Shown one piece after another: positions 26,684 to 35,508 of a stretch of 64,000 nucleotides of DNA. The notes under the pieces were generated by a model. That model was not told the origin of the DNA. It searched no databases and saw only the letters and a program-made list of their open reading frames with translations. Numbering within the stretch: the first letter of the stretch is position 1; every line of letters starts with the position of its first letter. The stretch comes from Serratia plymuthica (GTDB lineage Bacteria > Pseudomonadota > Gammaproteobacteria > Enterobacterales > Enterobacteriaceae), in contig NZ_CP068771.1 in the NCBI RefSeq assembly GCF_018336935.1, forward strand, positions 248,001-312,000, written 5' to 3'. Made by a program: the position numbers and the translations under genes.

Positions 26684-26704
26684 TTGAAGCGGCCAGATGA
26701 CAAT
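26684..26704 (-). promoter_or_regulatory. Weak Pho-box-like sequence upstream of phnF
   Basis: On the minus strand, TTGTCATCTGGCCGCTTCA resembles two 7-bp PhoB half-sites with an 11-bp repeat (TTGTCAT, then CCGCTTCA). The first half is good, the second poor. A GATAAT follows closely. PhoB control of phn operons is well known in E. coli, which is the reason to flag it. Confidence 0.25.
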
Positions 26705-26815
26705 CGCGTTACGCGTCGGTGGCGAACAGATGAACTATTTTGGACAGGCCGATGATGCGCGGGGAGCCGCTGGGCGCTAAGCTGAGGCTATTGATCACTG
26801 AACCGGGCCAACCTC

Positions 26816-27874
26816 ATGCCGCAACCTTTGACCGCTCCTGAAAATACTTCCCGCGCCTGGCCGCTGTGGAAACCGATCCTGTTCCTGCTGGTGGTGGCTA
26901 TCGGCCTTTATTACGTCAAATGGCAGCCCTATTACGGCAAAGCCTTTTTGGCGGCGGACACGCACTCCATCGGCAAATCGATTCTGGCCAATGCCGACAG
27001 CAGCCCGTTGCTGGCGGCTTGGCAGTATGCGCTGGTGTATTTCACTGCGGTGTGGAAGGCGGCGGTGCTCGGCGTGTTGCTGGGGTCGCTGGTGCAAGTG
27101 CTGATCCCACGCGACTGGCTGGTGCGCACCCTGGGCCACCCGCGTTTCTCCGGCACGCTGCTGGGCGCGGCGATTGCGCTGCCGGGCATGATGTGTACCT
27201 GTTGCGCCGCGCCGGTCGCTGCCGGGCTGCGGCGCCAGTCGGTCTCCAGCGGCGCGGCGATGGCGTTCTGGTTGAGCAACCCGGTGTTGAATCCGGCAAC
27301 GTTGATTTTTATGGGTTTTGTGCTCGGCTGGCCGTTTGCCGCTATCCGGCTGGTGGCCGGGGTGATTATGGTGCTGGGCGTCGCCTGGCTGGTGCAACGG
27401 GTCACCGCCAGGGATCCGCAGCCGGCCACGCTGCAACCGCTGGCGGTGCCGCAGGTGAAAACCGAGGAGCGGCCGTTCCTCGGCCGCTGGTTGAAGGCGC
27501 TGTGGTCGCTGTTTTGGTCCACCATTCCTGTCTACATTCTGGCGGTGCTGGCGCTGGGGGCGGCACGCGTGTGGCTGTTCCCGCACGCCGATGGGGCGAT
27601 AGACAATAGCCTGCTGTGGATTATCGCCCTGGCGATCGCCGGTTGCCTGTTCGTGATCCCCACCGCAGCGGAAATCCCGATTGTACAGACCATGATGCTG
27701 GCGGGTATGGGCACCGGCCCGGCGCTGGCGCTGCTGATGACCCTGCCGGCGGTGAGCCTGCCTTCGCTGCTGATGCTGAACAAAGTCTTCTCCGCCAAAG
27801 CGCTGTGCCTGACTGCATTGCTGGTGGCGTTGTGCGGGATCGCGACGGGTCTGGTGGGGATGGGGTTGATGTAA
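26816..27874 (+). CDS. yraQ: Permease YraQ (DUF318 family)
   Basis: A 352-residue polytopic inner-membrane protein very close to E. coli YraQ. Eight or more helices are visible, with the cysteine-rich motif LPGMMCTCCAAPVAAGLRR (about 121-139) and a repeat-like CLFVIPTAAEIPIVQTMMLAGMGTGPALALLMTLPAVS near the end. Some DUF318 relatives act in metal/metalloid handling; the substrate is unknown. It marks the end of the E. coli 71-min-like block. Confidence 0.92.
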   Translation: MPQPLTAPENTSRAWPLWKPILFLLVVAIGLYYVKWQPYYGKAFLAADTHSIGKSILANADSSPLLAAWQYALVYFTAVWKAAVLGVLLGSLVQVLIPRDWLVRTLGHPRFSGTLLGAAIALPGMMCTCCAAPVAAGLRRQSVSSGAAMAFWLSNPVLNPATLIFMGFVLGWPFAAIRLVAGVIMVLGVAWLVQRVTARDPQPATLQPLAVPQVKTEERPFLGRWLKALWSLFWSTIPVYILAVLALGAARVWLFPHADGAIDNSLLWIIALAIAGCLFVIPTAAEIPIVQTMMLAGMGTGPALALLMTLPAVSLPSLLMLNKVFSAKALCLTALLVALCGIATGLVGMGLM

Positions 27875-27915
27875 TTGCTTCGTGACTGGACGCTATCTCA
27901 ATGGAGGAGATGGAA

Positions 27916-28107
27916 ATGGAACAGCGGAATAAACCTGAAATGGACGCGAAGTTTATGTCCCAAGAGGAAGGGCTGCGTGAGAGGGTGGATGCCGCCCTTG
28001 AACGCTTAAGAAACGGCACCGCGGTTTATCTCAGCCATTCGGAGGTAGAAAAACGAATGGCTATATTTAAGGCGAAAATCCGGGAGCGTTATCGACGAGG
28101 GTGTTAA
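27916..28107 (+). CDS. Small antitoxin-like (stability determinant) protein
   Basis: A 63-residue charged protein. GGAGGAGA at 27903-27910 sets the ATG at 27916; two earlier in-frame ATGs (27901, 27910) lack this spacing. The core LRERVDAALERLRNGTAVYLSHSEVEKRMAIFKAKIRERY resembles plasmid stability determinants and type II antitoxins, with a short N-terminal helix-rich part and a basic C-terminal tail. No toxin gene is recognised next to it, so it may be an orphan or a remnant. Confidence 0.6.
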   Translation: MEQRNKPEMDAKFMSQEEGLRERVDAALERLRNGTAVYLSHSEVEKRMAIFKAKIRERYRRGC

Positions 28108-28311
28108 GGGGGGGCGTTCAGGGCTGGGTTGGCAGCGTCTACGGGGAGTAGGTCACTGGCCGTCAGTTTTGAGCGAAAAGCGGACGCTGGCCTTTCACGC
28201 TATCAAATCACAGGAGACCTGATGTTCAGTAAGAAAAAAGCGCCTCTACGATATGACACAAAAGCGCTAATGAGCTTGCAAAAGAGACATGCTGAGCTTA
28301 CTCACTCTTAT

Positions 28312-29070
28312 TTATTTACGCAGGCAAATCACCTGCCCGGAGCATGCATCATCCTGTAGGTCCATGATGACCAGGGCAGCACAATCCTCCGGAGCCTGAG
28401 CAATAAGTTCACCCCTTGCATTCCATGCGGCGCTTTTTCCGACCGGTTTCCAGCCGCCTGACGGACCACAGTAATTGGCCATCAGCGTGGGCATGGCGTA
28501 AAGTCTGGCGTAGCTTTGCAGCTGCCCTGAATCTTTATCAAACCCGCCGGCGCTCAAAACAGCATTCAGATACACTTCAGCACCCTGTTGCACCGTGCGT
28601 TCTGCATGTACTGGCTGCCCTGCATCTGCGCATATGGCCATGCCGATATTAAATGACCTTTCCTTAAAAACACATTCAGTATCACCAGTTGAAAAATAAT
28701 CGGATTCTCCAGGATGGAGATATATTTTTCGGTAGCAGGAAACAGGCCGATTTGATGAAATGATACATGCGCCAATAGCCGGTTTTATCTCTTTAACGCG
28801 CAACGGTGCGCCCACAATAATCGTCATATCGTATCTGTCAGACAATACCTGAAGCGGACTCAAACATCTTTCATCAGCCAGAGCCAGCTTTTCAGCCATT
28901 TCTGGTTCATAGCCCGTCAGAGAAAGTTCCGGAAAAAAGATAAGGTTAACGCCCGCAGATGCCGCAGACTCAATCAAAATTTCGTGATAACGCATATTCT
29001 CAACAATAAGGCCGCGCGCCGGAGCAAACTGTCCTGCTGCGATTCTTAGCCTTCCCTGACAACTGTCCAT
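28312..29070 (-). CDS. Carbon-nitrogen hydrolase (nitrilase superfamily)
   Basis: A 252-residue nitrilase-fold amidase. The catalytic triad is complete: Glu48 in FFPELSLTGYE, Lys115 in CYRKIYLHPGE and Cys147 in GMAICADAG. This places it with amidases of small metabolites rather than true nitrilases; substrate unknown. Base composition is clearly more AT-rich than the flanking conserved genes, and it sits at the junction of two E. coli-like blocks, both signs of acquisition. No operon partner. Confidence 0.85.
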   Translation of the reverse strand: MDSCQGRLRIAAGQFAPARGLIVENMRYHEILIESAASAGVNLIFFPELSLTGYEPEMAEKLALADERCLSPLQVLSDRYDMTIIVGAPLRVKEIKPAIGACIISSNRPVSCYRKIYLHPGESDYFSTGDTECVFKERSFNIGMAICADAGQPVHAERTVQQGAEVYLNAVLSAGGFDKDSGQLQSYARLYAMPTLMANYCGPSGGWKPVGKSAAWNARGELIAQAPEDCAALVIMDLQDDACSGQVICLRK

Positions 29071-29263
29071 GTTTTCTCCCGTGGGTTTTTTTAAAGTTGC
29101 CAGTTACCATACGAAAATAAACGTTCTGCGTCATCTGTAACGGCGCGCTCTTTAGAAGGTCCGTTTCTGGCACAAAGCCGCCTGTCAGATCAGGTTTTGT
29201 TCTGTGCCGCAGCCGTATCAGGTTGAACCTGGGCCAACACACGTCGAGACAAGTACCGCTAGC

Positions 29264-29728
29264 TCAACGCAACCTATGCACCACCTGGTTAGCGCTGCCG
29301 CGCCAAATCAGCGCCGGGTCTTTCAGATCCTGCACAAACTTGCCGTCAATCAATACGTTAATCCTGTCCACCACCTGCATCTGCTGCGTATCCAGCTCCG
29401 CCAGCCGGTAGCCGGTCCACAGCCAGATATCCTTGCCGGGGCACTCGGCGCGCACCCGTTTCACCAGTTGCAGCACTGCGGACAGATTGGCCGGGTGCAG
29501 CGGATCGCCGCCGGACAGCGACAGCCCCTGGCGCGGAATGCGTGCGTCGTTGAGATCGGCAATCAGCCGGTCTTCCATTTCCTGAGTAAAAGGCCGGCCG
29601 GAATTCAGCCGCCAGGTACTTTTGTTGTAACAACCGGCGCATTGATGCACGCAGCCGGCGACAAACAGCGTGCAGCGGGTGCCGGGGCCGTTGACGACGT
29701 CGATTGGGTAATACTGGTGATAATTCAT
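29264..29728 (-). CDS. nrdG: Anaerobic ribonucleotide reductase activase NrdG
   Basis: A 154-residue radical SAM activase, the same length as E. coli NrdG. The cluster motif CX3CX2C is Cys26, Cys30 and Cys33 (CVHQCAGCY). It generates the glycyl radical on NrdD. The start MNYHQYYPIDVVNGPGTRC matches the family. It follows nrdD after a 169-bp spacer containing a hairpin-rich sequence of unknown type. Confidence 0.97.
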   Translation of the reverse strand: MNYHQYYPIDVVNGPGTRCTLFVAGCVHQCAGCYNKSTWRLNSGRPFTQEMEDRLIADLNDARIPRQGLSLSGGDPLHPANLSAVLQLVKRVRAECPGKDIWLWTGYRLAELDTQQMQVVDRINVLIDGKFVQDLKDPALIWRGSANQVVHRLR

Positions 29729-29897
29729 GTGAGACCTGCCCATCAGGCTATTTTACTGGCCATTTTGCCTCCGGGCAGTGCTCCCAATCCTCACGTACTG
29801 CGTGTACGCTCCGGTTTGTGCGCGCTGGCCGAAGGCAAACTGGCTGCGACAATCACGCCTGATGAACAGGCTTCTGCATAGGCTGCGCGGCGGTTTT

Positions 29898-32036
29898 TCA
29901 GCCGATCTGCCCGTTGCCGAGGTGTTTCACCCGGCGCTTCACCTCTTCCTGCTTGCCGGCGTTGAACGGCCTGGCGTCCGGGCTGCCGAGGTAGCCGCAC
30001 ACCCGGCGGGTGACCGAGACTTTGGCCGAGTCGTGGTTGCCGCATTTCGGGCAGGTAAAACCCTTGCTGGTACAGGCGAATTCGCCGGTAAAGCCGCACT
30101 CGTAGCACTCATCTATCGGCGTGTTGGTGCCGTAATAAGGCACGCGGCTGTAGCTGTAATCCCACACGTCTTCCAGCGCTTTCAAATTGTGTTGCAGGTT
30201 GGGGTATTCGCCGTAACAGATGAAACCGCCGTTGGCCAACGGCGGATAGGGCGCCTCAAAGTCCAGTTTGTCGTATGGATTGACCTTTTTCTCCACGTCG
30301 AGGTGGAAGCTGTTGGTGTAATAGCCTTTGTCGGTCACGCCCGGCACCACGCCGAAATCGGCGGTGTCCAGCCGGCAGAAGCGATCGCACAGGTTCTCGC
30401 TTGGCGTGCTGTACAGGCTAAAACCGTAGCCGGTCTCTTCTTTCCAGCTGTCGGTGGCGGTGCGCAGGCGTTCAACGATAGCGACCGCTTTGGCGCGCAG
30501 CGCGGCACTGTCGTAAACGTGTTGCTCGCTGCCGAACAGCGCGTTGATGGTTTCATGCAGGCCGATATAGCCCAGCGAGATCGACGCGCGGCCATTTTTG
30601 AAGATGTCGGCGATATTGTCGTCCGCCTTCAGCCGTACGCCGCAGGCGCCTTCCATATACAAGATTGGGGCCACCCGCGCCTTGATGCCTTCCAGGCGGG
30701 CGATACGCGTCATCAGCGCCTTTTTCGCCAGCAGCAGCCGCCGGTCCAGCAGCCGCCAGAAACGTGCCTCGTCGCCGGCCGCTTCCAGCGCAATACGCGG
30801 CAGGTTGAGGCTGATCACGCCGATATTATTGCGGCCGTCGTGCACCAGTTCGCCATCCTCCTCGTAGGTGCCGAGGAAACTGCGGCAGCCCATGGGCGTT
30901 TTAAAGGAACCTGTGACTTTAACCACCTGATCGTAATTGAGAATATCCGGGTACATGCGCTTGCTGGCGCATTCCAGCGCCAGCTGTTTGATGTCGTAAT
31001 TCGGGTCGCCGTACTGGTGGTTCAGGCCGTCGCGGATGGCGAACACCAGTTTGGGGAACACCGCCGTCTTGCGGTTCTTGCCCAGTCCGGCGATACGGTT
31101 TTTCAGGATTGAGCGCTGAATCAGCCGCGATTCCCAGCAGGTGCCCAGGCCGAAGCCGAAGGTGACGAACGGCGTCTGGCCGTTGGCGGTGTGCAGGGTG
31201 TTGACCTCGTATTCCAGCGACTGGAAGGCGTCGTAACACTCTTTCTCGGTGCGCGCCATCGCATAGCCCTGCGCGTCCGGGATCTGCCACTGTTCGGCCA
31301 CCTGGCGGTGTTTTTCGAAGCTTTCGCTGACGAAGGGGGCGAGGATCTCGTCGATGCGGTTAATGGTGGTGCCGCCATAAATATGGCTGGCCACCTGCGC
31401 GATAATTTGGGCGGTCACGGCGGTGGCGGTGGAGATCGACTTCGGCGGTTCGATCTCGGCGTTGCCCATCTTGAAGCCGTTGGTCAGCATGCCTTTCAGA
31501 TCGATCAGCATGCAGTTGAACATCGGGAAGAACGGCGAATAGTCGAGATCGTGGTAGTGGATCTCGCCGCGCTCATGCGCCAGCACCACGTCACGCGGCA
31601 GAATGTGCTGCTTGGCGTAGTGTTTGGCGACGATCCCGGCCAGCAGATCGCGCTGGGTGGGGATCACTTTGCTGTCCTTGTTGGCATTCTCGTTCAGCAA
31701 CGCCATATTGCTTTGCTCGACCAGACCGCGGATCTCCTGGTTCAGCCGCCCGCGCAGCTCGCGCGCCACGTCGCGGTCGTGGCGATATTCGATATAGGCG
31801 CGTGCCAGTTGCTTGTATTCGCCGGCCATCAGCTGATTTTCCACCGCCAGCTGAATGTCGTGGATATCCACGCGCGGCTGTTGCGCCATTCGTTGAGCGA
31901 CCACGCGGGCCACGGTTGCGCAGTAATCGGCATCGACAATCCCGACGGCCAGCGCGGCCCGTTCGATAGCCTGCCCAATACGTGCCTCGTCAAAAGAGAC
32001 CTGACAACCGTCCCGTTTAATCACTACTGGTTTCAC
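29898..32036 (-). CDS. nrdD: Anaerobic ribonucleoside-triphosphate reductase NrdD
   Basis: A 712-residue glycyl radical enzyme reducing NTPs to dNTPs without oxygen. An N-terminal ATP cone is at about 1-95, the barrel holds NCMLIDLKGML, and the C-terminal zinc site CYECGFTGEF...CPKCG precedes the glycyl radical Gly681 in RVCGYLG. Translation begins at GTG (32036) with AAGGAG at 32044-32049; no ATG is placed suitably. Operon with nrdG. Confidence 0.97.
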   Translation of the reverse strand: MKPVVIKRDGCQVSFDEARIGQAIERAALAVGIVDADYCATVARVVAQRMAQQPRVDIHDIQLAVENQLMAGEYKQLARAYIEYRHDRDVARELRGRLNQEIRGLVEQSNMALLNENANKDSKVIPTQRDLLAGIVAKHYAKQHILPRDVVLAHERGEIHYHDLDYSPFFPMFNCMLIDLKGMLTNGFKMGNAEIEPPKSISTATAVTAQIIAQVASHIYGGTTINRIDEILAPFVSESFEKHRQVAEQWQIPDAQGYAMARTEKECYDAFQSLEYEVNTLHTANGQTPFVTFGFGLGTCWESRLIQRSILKNRIAGLGKNRKTAVFPKLVFAIRDGLNHQYGDPNYDIKQLALECASKRMYPDILNYDQVVKVTGSFKTPMGCRSFLGTYEEDGELVHDGRNNIGVISLNLPRIALEAAGDEARFWRLLDRRLLLAKKALMTRIARLEGIKARVAPILYMEGACGVRLKADDNIADIFKNGRASISLGYIGLHETINALFGSEQHVYDSAALRAKAVAIVERLRTATDSWKEETGYGFSLYSTPSENLCDRFCRLDTADFGVVPGVTDKGYYTNSFHLDVEKKVNPYDKLDFEAPYPPLANGGFICYGEYPNLQHNLKALEDVWDYSYSRVPYYGTNTPIDECYECGFTGEFACTSKGFTCPKCGNHDSAKVSVTRRVCGYLGSPDARPFNAGKQEEVKRRVKHLGNGQIG

Positions 32037-32066
32037 GTTGCGACTCCTTATTGCCCGGAGGATAGG

Positions 32067-32075
32067 TTATCCACA
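32067..32075 (+). promoter_or_regulatory. Consensus DnaA box upstream of nrdD
   Basis: TTATCCACA, a perfect 9-bp DnaA box, 31 bases upstream of the nrdD GTG and near its ribosome site. It is inverted relative to the second box at 32123. Confidence 0.7.
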
Positions 32076-32122
32076 GGGCAATGCCGCAGCGTACAAGGGC
32101 TACGGCGGTGTGTGGATGAATT

Positions 32123-32131
32123 TGTGGATAA
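32123..32131 (-). promoter_or_regulatory. Second consensus DnaA box upstream of nrdD
   Basis: TGTGGATAA is the complement of the perfect box TTATCCACA. A near-match (TGTGGATGA, 32111-32119) lies beside it. DnaA boxes are known at the aerobic nrdAB promoter of E. coli; finding them before nrdDG is less usual. Confidence 0.65.
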
Positions 32132-32178
32132 CTACCATATATAGGTGATTTGTTTTCTTTAAGCACTATATATAGATA
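32132..32178 (-). promoter_or_regulatory. Pair of NrdR-like boxes
   Basis: Box 1 core ACCATATATAGGT (32134-32146) and box 2 core ACTATATATAGAT (32165-32177) are AT-centred palindromes spaced exactly 31 bp. They match 10 and 12 of 16 positions of the NrdR consensus as I know it. Two boxes about three helical turns apart is the normal arrangement for this repressor of reductase genes. Confidence 0.75.
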
Positions 32179-32192
32179 TTGGCGGGGTTCTT

Positions 32193-32206
32193 TTGATGTA
32201 GGACAA
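32193..32206 (-). promoter_or_regulatory. Fnr-like site upstream of nrdDG
   Basis: TTGATGTAGGACAA matches 8 of 10 Fnr consensus positions (TTGAT N4 ATCAA). It lies about 155 bp before the nrdD start, beyond the NrdR boxes. Fnr activation of nrdDG is known in E. coli. Confidence 0.5.
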
Positions 32207-32250
32207 GGAAAGCGGAAGAGCGGGCGCTCGCTGTACAGACGTCAATCTGC

Positions 32251-33156
32251 TCACGAGCGGTCGCGAAAATGCGCCAGCAGGAAGTCGACCCAGGCGCGCA
32301 CCCGCGGCGGCAGATCCGCAGAGGCGTAGTACAGCCAGAGCTGCATCGGTTGCGGCCAGCAATCCGGCAGCACCGGTTGCAGAGTGCCCTGCGCAAAATG
32401 GGGCTCTGCGTACCAGCGCGCCAGGCAGACGATACCCAGCCCGGCCAACGCGGCGTCCAGCAGCATCTCCGGCCGGCTGGCGACCAGGCGGCCATGCAGC
32501 TCCAGGGTTTTGGTTTCGCCGTGCCGGCGCAGCGGCCATTTTACGCTGCGGCCGTTGGCCGGATTGCGGTGCAGCAGGCAGTTATGCCGCAACAGATCGT
32601 CCGGATCCTGCGGCGTGCCGTGTTGCGCCAGATAACCGGGGGCAGCCGCCAACACCATCTGCATCCGATACAGCGGCCGCGCCACCAGCCGGCTGTCGGG
32701 ATCGACCCGGCTGCCGATAGCCACGTCAAAGCCTTCGCCCACCAGATTGACGACTCGCGCATCCAGCGAAAGATCGAGGTCGATCTGCGGATAACGCTCA
32801 AGGAACTGTGGGACCAACGGCATCAGCATCTGGCGGCCGAAGCCGGGGATCATGCTGACGCGCACGGTGCCTGAGGGATCTTGCTGCGCGCCGCCGGCGT
32901 TTTCCAGCGTGGCGGACAGCGCCTGCCACAGCGGCGCCACCTGCGCCAGCAGCGCTTTGCCTTCGTCGGTCAGCACCACGTTGTGGGTGTTGCGCTGGAA
33001 CAGACGCAGCGCCAGCTTCTCTTCCAGCACGCGGATATTTTTGCTGACCGCCGCCGGGGTAACGCCTAACTGGCGGGCGGCGGCGGAAAAGTTTTGCGCC
33101 TGGGCGGCGCTGAGAAAAGCCGGCAGCAGGCGATGCACGTCAAAGGGCAGCGACAT
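32251..33156 (-). CDS. LysR-family transcriptional regulator
   Basis: A 301-residue regulator. The N-terminal winged helix (AFLSAAQAQNFSAAARQLGVTPAAVSKNIRVLEEKLALRLFQR, about 15-57) precedes an effector domain (about 95-295) of the CrgA/YafC-like group. The ATG at 33156 is chosen because the family begins shortly before the helix-turn-helix. It is divergent from the flavodoxin-fold oxidoreductase, its probable target. In E. coli nrdD is followed directly by treC, so this pair is an insertion. Confidence 0.88.
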   Translation of the reverse strand: MSLPFDVHRLLPAFLSAAQAQNFSAAARQLGVTPAAVSKNIRVLEEKLALRLFQRNTHNVVLTDEGKALLAQVAPLWQALSATLENAGGAQQDPSGTVRVSMIPGFGRQMLMPLVPQFLERYPQIDLDLSLDARVVNLVGEGFDVAIGSRVDPDSRLVARPLYRMQMVLAAAPGYLAQHGTPQDPDDLLRHNCLLHRNPANGRSVKWPLRRHGETKTLELHGRLVASRPEMLLDAALAGLGIVCLARWYAEPHFAQGTLQPVLPDCWPQPMQLWLYYASADLPPRVRAWVDFLLAHFRDRS

Positions 33157-33168
33157 AGTGGTTGATAC

Positions 33169-33180
33169 TTTCAGTTGAAA
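33169..33180. promoter_or_regulatory. Possible LysR-type operator
   Basis: TTTCAGTTGAAA, a dyad with perfect five-base arms, in the 104-bp divergent gap 13 bases from the regulator's start. LysR proteins usually bind such interrupted palindromes. Confidence 0.35.
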
Positions 33181-33260
33181 TTGAAGTGACAGAGAACAGC
33201 CTACACCCCGGGCGAAGGAAATGGAAAAATGCGATATCAATTTTCAACCGAGGATCTCTT

Positions 33261-33785
33261 ATGTCACGTATTTTAGCCTTAACCGCTCACCGTTTTCCCG
33301 ATGATTCGCGCGTCAACAAGGCGCTGATTGAGGCGCTGAACCCGCTGCCCAAGGTTACCGTACATGAACTGATGCGTACCTATCCGGATTACCGCATCGA
33401 CGTGAATCGCGAGCAAGAACTGTTGCAAAGCCATGACGCGGTGGTGATGCTGTTCCCGTTTTACTGGTACAGCTCGCCGGCGATCCTCAGCGAATGGCAG
33501 GATGCGGTATTAACCCACGGTTTCGCTTATGGCAGCGAAGGCACCAAACTGCATGGCAAACCGCTGCAACTGGTAGTGACGACCGGCGGCAATCCGCAGG
33601 CTTATACGCCGGAAGGCTACAACCGTTATCCGGTGGCGGATCTGCTACGGCCATTCAATGCCATGGCCAACCTGACCGGCATGGATTATCTGCCGCCGCA
33701 TCTGGTGCAGGGGGTGTTTGATATGAGCGATGAGCGCCTGGCACAAGAGGCTGCCGGCGTGGTGGCACTGCTGAAAAAACTGTAG
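33261..33785 (+). CDS. Flavodoxin-fold NAD(P)H oxidoreductase
   Basis: A 174-residue protein of the NQO1/KefF/MdaB family of FMN-dependent quinone reductases. Motifs include LTAHRFPDDSRVNKAL at the start, VVMLFPFYWYSSPAILSEWQDAVLTHGFAYG (about 56-86) and VVTTGGNPQAYTPEGYN. The ATG at 33261 has GAGGAT upstream. Probably under control of the divergent LysR-type gene; substrate unknown. Confidence 0.87.
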   Translation: MSRILALTAHRFPDDSRVNKALIEALNPLPKVTVHELMRTYPDYRIDVNREQELLQSHDAVVMLFPFYWYSSPAILSEWQDAVLTHGFAYGSEGTKLHGKPLQLVVTTGGNPQAYTPEGYNRYPVADLLRPFNAMANLTGMDYLPPHLVQGVFDMSDERLAQEAAGVVALLKKL

Positions 33786-33812
33786 GGCGCGGCAAGCCAC
33801 GCCCCGACAGCA

Positions 33813-35477
33813 TTAGTCTTCCAGCAACCACCATACCGCTTCGAACGGCCGCAGCGTCATCGCCCGCGGTTGGTCCGCGGCATCGGCGTAGTTGCCCATC
33901 AGCGGACGCCACAGGTTGGAGGGCTCCACGCCTTCTGCCTGCCAGGCCAGCGGTTCGCGGCTCAGGTTGGCGACCACCAGCAAACGCTGCCCGTTCCCGC
34001 TGCGTTGGTAGCACCATAGAGCGGGGTGCGCAGGCGCCAGATCCTGATAGTCGCCGTGGGTCAGCAGCGGATATTGCTTGCGCAGGGTAATCAACTGGCG
34101 GTAGGCGTAAAACACCGAATCCAGATCGGCCAGCGCCGATTCGGCGTTGATCTGCGGGTAGTTTTCCGCGCAACCGATCCAGGGGGTGCCTTGGGTGAAA
34201 CCGGCGTTCGGCGCGGCGCTCCACTGCATCGGCGTGCGGCCGTTATCGCGCGATTTGCCGGCCAAAATCGCCAGCAGCTCGGCGTCACTCTTGCCCTGGG
34301 CGCTCAGTTCGGCATACATATTCAGGCTTTCCACATCGCGATACTGCCCGATGGCGCTAAAGCCCGGGTTGGTCATGCCAATCTCTTCGCCCTGATAGAT
34401 ATACGGCGTGCCCTGCATGCCGTGCAGCACCATGGCCAGCATTTTGGCGGCCGGCACCCGCAGTTCACCCTCGTCGCTGAAGCGTGAAACGATGCGCGGC
34501 TGATCGTGGTTACACCAGAACAGCGCGTTCCAGGCGCGGTTATGCATACCCTGCTGCCAGTGGCGGAAAATCTGCTTCAGTTCGACGTAGTCCGGCGCCG
34601 CCAGCGTCCATTTTTCCCCACCGGCGTAGTCTACTTTCAGGTGGTGGAAGTTGAAGGTCATCGACAGCTCTTCGCCGCTGCGCGCCGCATACTGCCGGCA
34701 ATGTTCCAGCGTGGTGGAAGACATTTCGCCGACGGTCATCAGGCCGCGCGGCTGGAACACGTCGCGGCTCATCTCTTGCAGGAATTCGTGAATGCGCGGG
34801 CCGTCGGTGTAGAAACGGCGGCCGTCGCCCTGGGGATCGGACGGGAAATCCTGCTGCTTGGAGACCAGGTTGATCACGTCGAGACGCAGGCCGTCGACGC
34901 CCTTGTCCGCCCAGAACTGACACACCTTTTTCAGCTCTTCGCGCACCGGCGGGTGTTCCCAGTTGAGGTCCGCCTGTTCGCTGGCGAACAGATGCAGATA
35001 ATACTGGCCGCTGTCGGCGTGCCACTGCCAGGCGTTGCCGCCGAACTTGGAACGCCAGTTGTTCGGCAACGCATCGCCTTCGCCGTCGCGCCAGATATAG
35101 AACTGGCGGAACGGGCTGTCAGGGTCTTGCGAGGCCTGGAACCACGGGTGCTCGGTCGAGGTATGGTTGAACACCATATCCATCACGATGCGGATGCTGC
35201 GCTGGTGGGCGGCGGCGATCAGACGATCGAAATCCTCCATGGTGCCGTAGGCCGGGTCGATGGCGCAGTAATCCGCCACGTCATAACCGTTGTCCACCTG
35301 CGGGGAGACGTACACCGGCGTCAGCCAGATGGCGTCGACGCCCAGCTCCTGCAGATAGTCCAGCCGCTGGGTCACACCGGCCAGATCGCCGTAGCCGTTA
35401 CCGGTACTGTCCTGAAAACTCTTCGGATAGATTTGGTAGATGACACCGTTTTGCCACCAGGGGATTGGATTGCTCAT
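33813..35477 (-). CDS. treC: Trehalose-6-phosphate hydrolase TreC
   Basis: A 554-residue cytoplasmic GH13 enzyme cleaving trehalose 6-phosphate to glucose and glucose 6-phosphate. The catalytic nucleophile is Asp200 (GLRLDVINL), the acid/base Glu251 (TVGEMSS), and WCNHDQPR holds the transition-state Asp. The start MSNPIPWWQNGVIYQIYPKSF matches the family. It is downstream of treB, with an ERIC element between them. Confidence 0.97.
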   Translation of the reverse strand: MSNPIPWWQNGVIYQIYPKSFQDSTGNGYGDLAGVTQRLDYLQELGVDAIWLTPVYVSPQVDNGYDVADYCAIDPAYGTMEDFDRLIAAAHQRSIRIVMDMVFNHTSTEHPWFQASQDPDSPFRQFYIWRDGEGDALPNNWRSKFGGNAWQWHADSGQYYLHLFASEQADLNWEHPPVREELKKVCQFWADKGVDGLRLDVINLVSKQQDFPSDPQGDGRRFYTDGPRIHEFLQEMSRDVFQPRGLMTVGEMSSTTLEHCRQYAARSGEELSMTFNFHHLKVDYAGGEKWTLAAPDYVELKQIFRHWQQGMHNRAWNALFWCNHDQPRIVSRFSDEGELRVPAAKMLAMVLHGMQGTPYIYQGEEIGMTNPGFSAIGQYRDVESLNMYAELSAQGKSDAELLAILAGKSRDNGRTPMQWSAAPNAGFTQGTPWIGCAENYPQINAESALADLDSVFYAYRQLITLRKQYPLLTHGDYQDLAPAHPALWCYQRSGNGQRLLVVANLSREPLAWQAEGVEPSNLWRPLMGNYADAADQPRAMTLRPFEAVWWLLED

Positions 35478-35508
35478 AGTAATACCTTTGAATCGTGACA
35501 ACGGGCCG

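Noticed and set aside
28222..28359. 45-codon ORF after an AGGAG, overlapping the nitrilase 3' end
   Set aside because: No recognisable similarity, overlaps a better gene, and its codons are unremarkable; left unannotated though the ribosome site is good.
28129..28359. Possible toxin partner for the antitoxin-like gene
   Set aside because: The predicted peptide resembles no toxin family and lacks a ribosome site at its first start.
29729..29897. A further ERIC element between nrdD and nrdG
   Set aside because: The sequence is hairpin-rich but has neither the ERIC core nor its ends; it may be another repeat type that cannot be tested within this window.
29778..32144. Long plus-strand frames across nrdD
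   Set aside because: They are opposite nrdD, whose full-length match and catalytic residues are clear; composition is typical of antisense artefacts.
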